From: Euleptes europaea
Lineage: Eukaryota > Chordata > Lepidosauria > Squamata > Sphaerodactylidae
Direction of reading: 5' to 3'
Length of the DNA stretch: 64,000 bases
Assembly: GCF_029931775.1 (NCBI RefSeq)
Contig: NC_079318.1
Coordinates: 55,592,659 to 55,656,658 of the forward strand
In this document: positions 57,793 to 64,000 of the stretch, in pieces
Layout: each line of letters begins with the position of its first letter
How positions within the stretch are numbered: position 1 is the first letter of the stretch
The notes under the pieces: generated by a model
The model's input: the letters and a program-made list of their open reading frames with translations, nothing else
What the model was told of the DNA's origin: nothing
Databases searched by the model: none
Made by a program: the position numbers and the translations under genes

Positions 57793-60142
57793 TGCCGTCA
57801 AGTCGCTTCCGACTCATGGCGACCCTATGAATGAAAGTCCTCCAAAATGTCCTATCTTTGGCAGCCCTGCTCAGATCCTGCAAATTGAAGTCTGTGGCTT
57901 CCTTTATTGAGTCAATCCATCTTGTTGGGTCTTCCTTTTTTCCTGCTGCCCTCAACTTTTCCTAGCATGACTGTCTTTTCCAGTGACTCTTGTCGTCTCA
58001 TGACGTGACCAAAATACGACAGCCTCAGTTTAGTCATTTTAGCTTCTAGGGTCAGTTCAGGCTTGATTTGATCTAGAACCCACTGATTTGTTTTTTTGGC
58101 AGTCCACGGAATCCGTAACACTCTCCTCCAACACCACATTTCAAAGGAATCTATTTTCTCCCTATCAGCTTATTTTCTTCCTATCAGCTTTCTTCACTGT
58201 CCAGCTTTCACACCCATACATAGTAATAGGGAATACGATAGCATGAATTAATCTAGTCTTGGTGGACAGTGACACATACTTACACTTCAAAATCTTTTCT
58301 AGCTCCTTTATAGCTGCCCTTCCCAGTCTCAATCTCCTTCTGATTTCTTGGCTGCAGTCTCCCTTTTGGTTGATGGTGGAGCCAAGGAATAGAAAGTCTT
58401 GAACAATTCCAATTTCCTCATTGTCAACCTTAAAGTTGTGTAATTCTCCTGTAGTCATTACTTTTGTTTTCTTGATGTTCAGCTGTAGTCCCGCTTTGGC
58501 ACTTTCTCTTTTAACTTTTAGCAGTAGTCGTTTCAAATCTTCACTATTTTCTGCCAATAATGTAGTGCCATCAGCATATCTCAAATTATTAATGTTCCTC
58601 CCTCCAATTTTCACTCCACCTTCATCTAAATCTAATCCAGTTTTCCTAATTATATGTTCTGCATATAGATTGAAGAGATCATCCTTGTCTGACACCTTTG
58701 CCAATTGGAAACCATTCCGTTTCTCCATATTCTGTTCTAACTGTGGCCTCTTGTCCAGATTACAGGTTGTGCATCAAAACGATCAGATGTAGTGGCACAC
58801 CCATTTCCTTCAAAACCAGCCATAGCTTTTCATGATCCACACAGTCAAAAGCTTTGCTGTAATCTATGAAACACAAGCTGATTTTCTTCTGAAATTCTCT
58901 CGTATGCTCCAGTAACCAGCGTATATTTGCAATATGATCTCTAGTGCCTCTTCCTTTTCTGAAACCAGCTTGAACATCAGGCATTTCTCGTTCCATATAT
59001 GGTAACAGCCTTTGCTGTAAGATTTTGAGCATCACTTTACTTGCATGAGAAATTAATGTGATGGTCCGATAGTTGCTGCAATCTTTGATGTCTCCTTTCT
59101 TGGGAATTGGAATGTAAATGGATCGTTTCCAGTCTGTGGGCCATTGTTTTGTTTTCCATATCTGTTGGCATATTCTTGTCAAGATTTTGATGGACTCGGT
59201 TTCTGTGGCTTGGAATAGCTCTATTGATACCCCATCTGCTCCTGGTGATTTGTTTCTCCCGATTGCTCTCAATGCAGCTTTCACTTCACTTTCTAAAACT
59301 GTAGGTTCTTCTTCAAAAGATTCTTCTTGGAAAGAATCTTTTATCCTTTCGTCTCTTCTGTATAGTTCTTCAGTGTATTGTTCCCACCTTTTCATTATTT
59401 TGTCCTGTTCAGTTAATGTATTTCCATGCTGATATTTCAGCATGCCTAACCTTGCTTTAAATTTCCCTTTGATTTCTTGGATCTTGTGGAACAGATCTCT
59501 TGTTCTTCCTTTGTTGTTGTTCTCTTCTATTTCTTTACACTGGTTATTATAATAGGTCTCTTTGTCTCTACGTGCGAGTCGTTGGAACGTTGCACTTAGA
59601 CTTTTGATTCTATTTCTATCACCTTCTACTTTTGCTTCTCGTCTATCTCTGGCAATTTTAAGAGTTTCCTCAGTCATCCATCGAGGTTTTTCTTTTCTTT
59701 TGGCCTCAGGAATAGTCTTTGCACATTCTTCCTTGATAATATCTCTAGTTACCACCCATAGTTCTTCAGGTTTACATTCACTTGAACTCAGTAATGCAAA
59801 TCTCTTCCTTACATGGTCTTTAAACTCTTCCGGAATATTGCTTAGATTGTATTTTGGTGATATGAATGTTTTGGTATTTTTCTTAAGCTTTATCTTGATT
59901 TTCGATATTAACAATTCATGATCTGTACCGCAGTCGGCTCCTGGTCTTGTTTTGGCTGAGAGAATAGAGCTTCTCCATCTTCTGCTTCCAATTATATAAT
60001 CTATTTGATTTCTATACTGGCCGTCTGGTGATGTCCATGTATACAATTGTCTTTGGTTGCCTGAAACATGTGTTTGCAATGAACAGGTTGTTGTCCTCAC
60101 AAAATTCTACGAGGCGTTCTCCTGCTTCATTCCATGCTCCTA
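57793..60142 (-). mobile_element. BovB (RTE-clade) LINE, 5'-truncated
   Basis: About 2.35 kb on the minus strand. The 3' end, GGTCGCCATGAGTCGG then AAGCGACTTGACGGCACTT, runs into an (AC)n repeat at about 57768-57789. The 5' end breaks off within the endonuclease domain. BovB is abundant in squamates. It lies in the KCNG3 intron, in the same direction as the gene. Confidence 0.93.
57905..60142 (-). pseudogene. BovB endonuclease/reverse transcriptase, decayed
   Basis: Domains in order from the high coordinate: the end of the APE-type endonuclease (LYTWTSPDGQYRNQIDYIIG, SAKTRPGADCGTDHELLISK); linker; reverse transcriptase with KSPGADGVSIELFQA, WKRSIYIPIPKKGDIKDCSN, LCFIDYSKAFDCVDHEKLW; the catalytic block as LRYADGTTLLAEN, where the family has YADD, so one catalytic Asp is Gly; then LGSTINQKGDCSQEIRRRLR and MYGCESWTVKKADRK; and the tail MWCWRRVLRIPWTAKKTNQW and YFGHVMRRQESLEKTVMLGK. 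Reading breaks: a frameshift near 60060, a stop and small deletion between 58690 and 58760, and a shift near 58150. Not functional. The long frame 58760-60100 is the largest intact piece. Confidence 0.92.
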
Positions 60143-61923
60143 GCCAAGATTACTTTAAAAAAATCAACATGTCATCTAACTTGATTTGAGCATTCATTCC
60201 TTTTCAGAAAACAATTATATAAGTCAATATCGATAACAATAATGAAACGTCTTCTCAGCAGACCAGTTCATTTGCAAAAGAAATGTAAAATCACAGAAAC
60301 ACCTGAAGAGAAAATATTCTGAGAAGAGTTCATTATTGCTATCATTGCAAGTATAAAGATTGCTTTATTGTATTGTATAAGTATTGCTCTTTCCCCTTGA
60401 GAAGGGTGTGTGATTGATTTTTTAAAAAATGTTGGTGTTCTGTTTTGCACCCATAGTTTGTGTTTCCTTCCCCTGTTCTCACTTTGGTTTTCCTTTTTTG
60501 ATTTTGTCAAAAGATGGCTTTCTCATCTTCTAACACAATAATAAATATCTGAGGTTCCCACAACACACAACACAATGTCCTCCAGCAATAAATGGCAAAC
60601 TTCTCTGTGCTAACAGATTAGTAGTAACAAGATGTGAGCTAACTTGATTAGAGAGGAATTAATCTATGCTCTTTGCTATTATGATTTAAAAGCTGATCTT
60701 CCTGTTATTGATTTTCTTTCCAGTCTGGTTTTCCAGAACAGATTTTGGCCACAACTGCACCTTGCACGCACAGAGAGCAGGATGCAATGTAGCCCCCACA
60801 TGCGTCCGTTGTAATTCTCTCCTCCCTTGTTAAGCTGCTGCTGTGTAGCTTCTGCTGCTGCTACATGCTCTGATGCAGTATGGCAATTCATGTGAATTGG
60901 AAGACCTCCCATGCTTATCTAGAAGCATAGCCGCTTGTTCTTCCCCAGCCTCCTGCACATGGATCTACCCATGTTCCTCCTCACTGTAGAATGTGTTCCA
61001 GAGAGCTTAGGAATTGAGGAACTGCTGATATGTTCCAACTGAGATGAAGTACTTGACTCCATTGGGGCGTTCCTGGCACAGCAGCAGCAGGCACTGCACA
61101 ATGGCATATTGATAGGGGAGAAGAGGTTTATAATAGATCTTTGTGGGAGTTGTTCCATACCATGCTGTCTATGTATGCAGGTTTGCAGGCTTTATCTCAG
61201 ATTATACATATTTCAAAAGGCAGCATTATGAAATTCGCCATGCTTCTATTTCTGGGCAATTACAGCAACTAGATTGGTCAGCAAGCCATTCTAAGGTAGA
61301 GGGACCAACTCTCTTCTTCCCTGCCACATATTCATTTTCTTCCACCATAAGCGGAAAGTTCCAGTTCAGAGCTAGGCCTCTATGTACTCTGCATTTAAAA
61401 AGTAAAATTATGTAACCCAAATTCTAAGCCATGAATATCCAAGGCCATGGAACAACTCAATCCAACAGGGATTTTCAGTGGCTCTGTTTCTCCACAGGGA
61501 TATGCGTTTGTAAGAATCCCACAAAAGATTTATGGGAAACTGTCATCTCATGTTTATATTTCCTATCCAAACTGCTCTTAGAAATTCACTGGGGTGTTTT
61601 GAGTAACCTGAAGGCTGGTACATTATTTTCGCCAACAAAGGTGAACAAACAAGTTACCTATTCTGTGCCTCATGCTAGTTTGCATCCCCCTTCCTTTTGC
61701 CCAAGAATTCCAACTGCTCTGGTCTCTTGTTTCTCCTTTTGACCCCTAAGAATTCCTGGTTCTATTAGAATTATCTGCAGGGCTACAAAAAGAATGAGAT
61801 GCAAGTGTGCTAAATAGTTAAATGATACTTTTATCGACAAATAAATACTGTGATCCCAGTGTACTAGTTCAGAGCAAAAGGTTCACTCGCAGGTGCAAAG
61901 CTACCAGAAGGGCACCTGATCCC
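60143..61923 (-). other. KCNG3: KCNG3 intron, unassigned
   Basis: AT-rich intron DNA. No exon of KCNG3 (T1 domain) or of another gene recognised. Frames at 60919-61158 and 61143-61420 lack recognisable similarity. Confidence 0.45.
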
Positions 61924-62048
61924 TAGGATTGCCAGCTACAAGTCGGGAAATACCTGGAGATTTGGGGGATGAAGCCTGACGAGGGCAGGGTTTGAGGAGG
62001 GGAGAGACTTCAATGGGGTATAATGCCACAGAGTCCAACTTCCAAAAT
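61924..62048 (-). mobile_element. short hAT-type element, partial
   Basis: Minus orientation: starts 'taggattgccagctacaag', goes on with 'tacctggagatttgggggatgaagcctgacgagggcagg' and ends at 'cacagagtccaacttcc', about 60% of the full length. The other terminus is missing. Confidence 0.75.
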
Positions 62049-64000
62049 GTAATCTGTAATCAATTGATCAAATAGTTTGTACTGCTCAAACATGTGTGCA
62101 TGTAAAATGTCCGCATTTTCCTAAGCAAAGGGCAGGAAAACAGAAGGCTAAGAACACAGCTACATCATAAGATAATCATGCAATGGCTTCCTATGTTTTT
62201 CTGCAAGCTTTGTTATGTTCAATAGTAGACACAGGGAAAAAATTGTTCTGTTTCAGGACTGATAATGCTCTCCATCACAATTCAGCTAAACAGAAGTATT
62301 TGTGTTTAAGTATCCTTGATCTGAGAAGAACTAATCTGATTTCAGTCTTGCCATGTTAAGGCCATAGTCCAGGGTTTAATAATTTTTTTTAAAAACTGAA
62401 AGGTAGCTGAAATGCCAGATTGTCATCAGCAACTAGATATTCCAACAAAAATGGCCATTCAATTTTCTTTTGTATTCACTGAACCCGAGTTGCATGTTGA
62501 TTTAGTCCTCATATAAAAACTCTCTAATTGAGGGTATTTATCAGCTTTTGTGTGAAAGTTATTTGAATATAATTCTTTGTCTGAGGACTCAAAATCAAGG
62601 TCTTCCACAGCTCCCCCCCACTTCTATAAACCAATCATTTTGTTTAATTTTCTGCTCTGGCTGATAAATCTACACAGACTAGTCTATTTTACATATAGAC
62701 TGGTTTAGACAGATTCAGAGTTCTTTAAAATTACTAATAAAGCTAAGTTTGTTGCACACAAAGTAATTACATTCTGAACTGTCAAAGCATCTTTCAGTTG
62801 CAAATTGCACATTTTTTTTCTTCCAAAGTTGTCTAAAATTCTTCAGTGAATTGGTTGAGCACTAAAAATAGAAAAATCAAAGGATTGGCCTCATCATCCA
62901 CTAAATGTCTGAATAAAACATAGTATACAGGACAAGAAACATGAAGGGAAAAACAGAAGACAAGACAGCATGTGATTAAACTTGTCAACATCAGTTTGTG
63001 CAAAAGGATGCTTTTATTGCTTGAATCAAAGAAGCACTAAACTAGAAAATATCTGTGCACTGCCCCCACTTCTACATTTATTTCCTGGACAAAGTCCCAA
63101 TGAATAGTGTGTAGCATTTTCTCAGTTGCTTAAAAGTGCCAATTTGGGCTGAATAATATTTTGGTCTTCGGCTTTCTTAAGCAACAGCCCCCCAAGCCCC
63201 AATATTTCGTTCTTGGAATGGGTCAGCAGATGTTCAGGAATTACAGTGGAGTCTACAGAAATCACCATCCCTTCTTAAAACAACTTAAGAGCCCTCAAAT
63301 CTTCAGAATGTGTGGCTGGATGCAGACCATTTACTTGGAAGGAAGTCCCATATACAGTATGGTGGTATACTTAGTCTACAGCACAGAGCTGCATTGATTT
63401 CTCATAGGATGGTCACTCATCCCATTTTCTACTCACATCATCTCTCCTGCCCCCAGTATGGTTACTCCTACTACCTCAACCCTACATCTAATAGGGCTGT
63501 ATAATGTCCTTCAAGCACCAAAGAGCCAGTAATTTTTTTAGATTTAGATGGGATGTAAGAGAGCCATGTAGCTCTTTTTCTTTGCACAGGAACAATTCTG
63601 GATTCAATTTTGGATCCTGGAAGCAATTTTGACTCGTTACAGGTAACCTGGTAATTGGCTAATGGCAAGCCAGATCTATCATGTAATCACAGAAATGATA
63701 CTGAAAGAACCAAAAGATGATTCAATCCAATCACATCCCATAATGCAGGACCATTAGCCCTGTCCCCAAAACCCATCAATATATGTTATCCAGGCCATGG
63801 TGTGCAAAAAGCAGAAGGAATACCACAAATAAAAGGTGTGTTTGGGAGAGATAAATGACAAGCCTTTATGCCAGCCAACCTAACTGCAGCCTCTCTCTCT
63901 ATTCTGACCTTGGTGCAACAGATATAGCTATGATGGATGGGTAAGACGTAAATGCCATTCTGCTCATTCCTATTTTTGCCTCAGCTTGGTTGAGATGGGC
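62049..64000 (-). other. KCNG3: KCNG3 intron, unassigned
   Basis: No exon, RNA gene or named repeat recognised up to the window edge. Composition is AT-rich and repeat content is low. Confidence 0.45.

Noticed and set aside
53719-64000. KCNG3 exon 1 (T1 domain, S1)
   Set aside because: Searched by eye for T1-type sequence on the minus strand. Nothing matches, so it lies beyond the window.

Overview
This window is nuclear DNA from a vertebrate, most likely a squamate reptile (a lizard; a gecko is possible but unproven). Three things point that way: a BovB (RTE-clade) LINE, SINEs that share the BovB 3' tail, and a dense load of CR1-like LINEs and short hAT-type elements. Most of the sequence is repeats and unassigned intergenic or intronic DNA. 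Only two host genes can be supported.

COX7A2L (SCAF1, a respiratory supercomplex assembly factor) lies on the minus strand. Its complete coding sequence is in three exons: exon 1 at 19102-19173, exon 2 at 11581-11715 and exon 3 at 9480-9623. All junctions are phase 0 with GT/AG borders, and the product is 116 residues. A CpG-rich promoter with NRF1-like, CCAAT and ETS-like motifs lies at about 19174-19700. A plausible 3' UTR runs down to about 8795. The last coding exon of KCNG3 (Kv6.3, a modulatory potassium channel subunit) is at 53073-53718, also minus strand. It covers S2 to the C-terminus, and the rest of the window to 64000 is its intron. The same order and orientation (COX7A2L then KCNG3, both on one strand) is known from human 2p21, so this is conserved synteny. 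No EML4 or MTA3 exon was found at the edges.

Layout: 1-8.8 kb is intergenic with a 71-bp perfect inverted repeat, a pair of short hAT-type elements and two tRNA-derived SINEs. 8.8-19.7 kb is COX7A2L; its intron 1 holds a CR1-like fragment, a fold-back structure and a 5'-truncated L1 inserted inside a SINE with a 15-bp target duplication. 19.7-52.7 kb is intergenic: 5S rRNA-derived SINEs, CR1-like pieces, a solo-LTR-like element, a Ty3/Gypsy integrase remnant, a fossil tyrosine-recombinase/SGNH-hydrolase element, and hairpin repeats with hammerhead-like cores. 52.7-64 kb is the KCNG3 3' end and intron, with a 5'-truncated BovB at 57.8-60.1 kb.

The two genes are unrelated in function: one acts in the inner mitochondrial membrane, the other at the plasma membrane. 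The best leads beyond the genes are the hairpin repeats with hammerhead-ribozyme-like cores, the SINE/BovB tail pairing, and a set of nested insertions that give relative ages.
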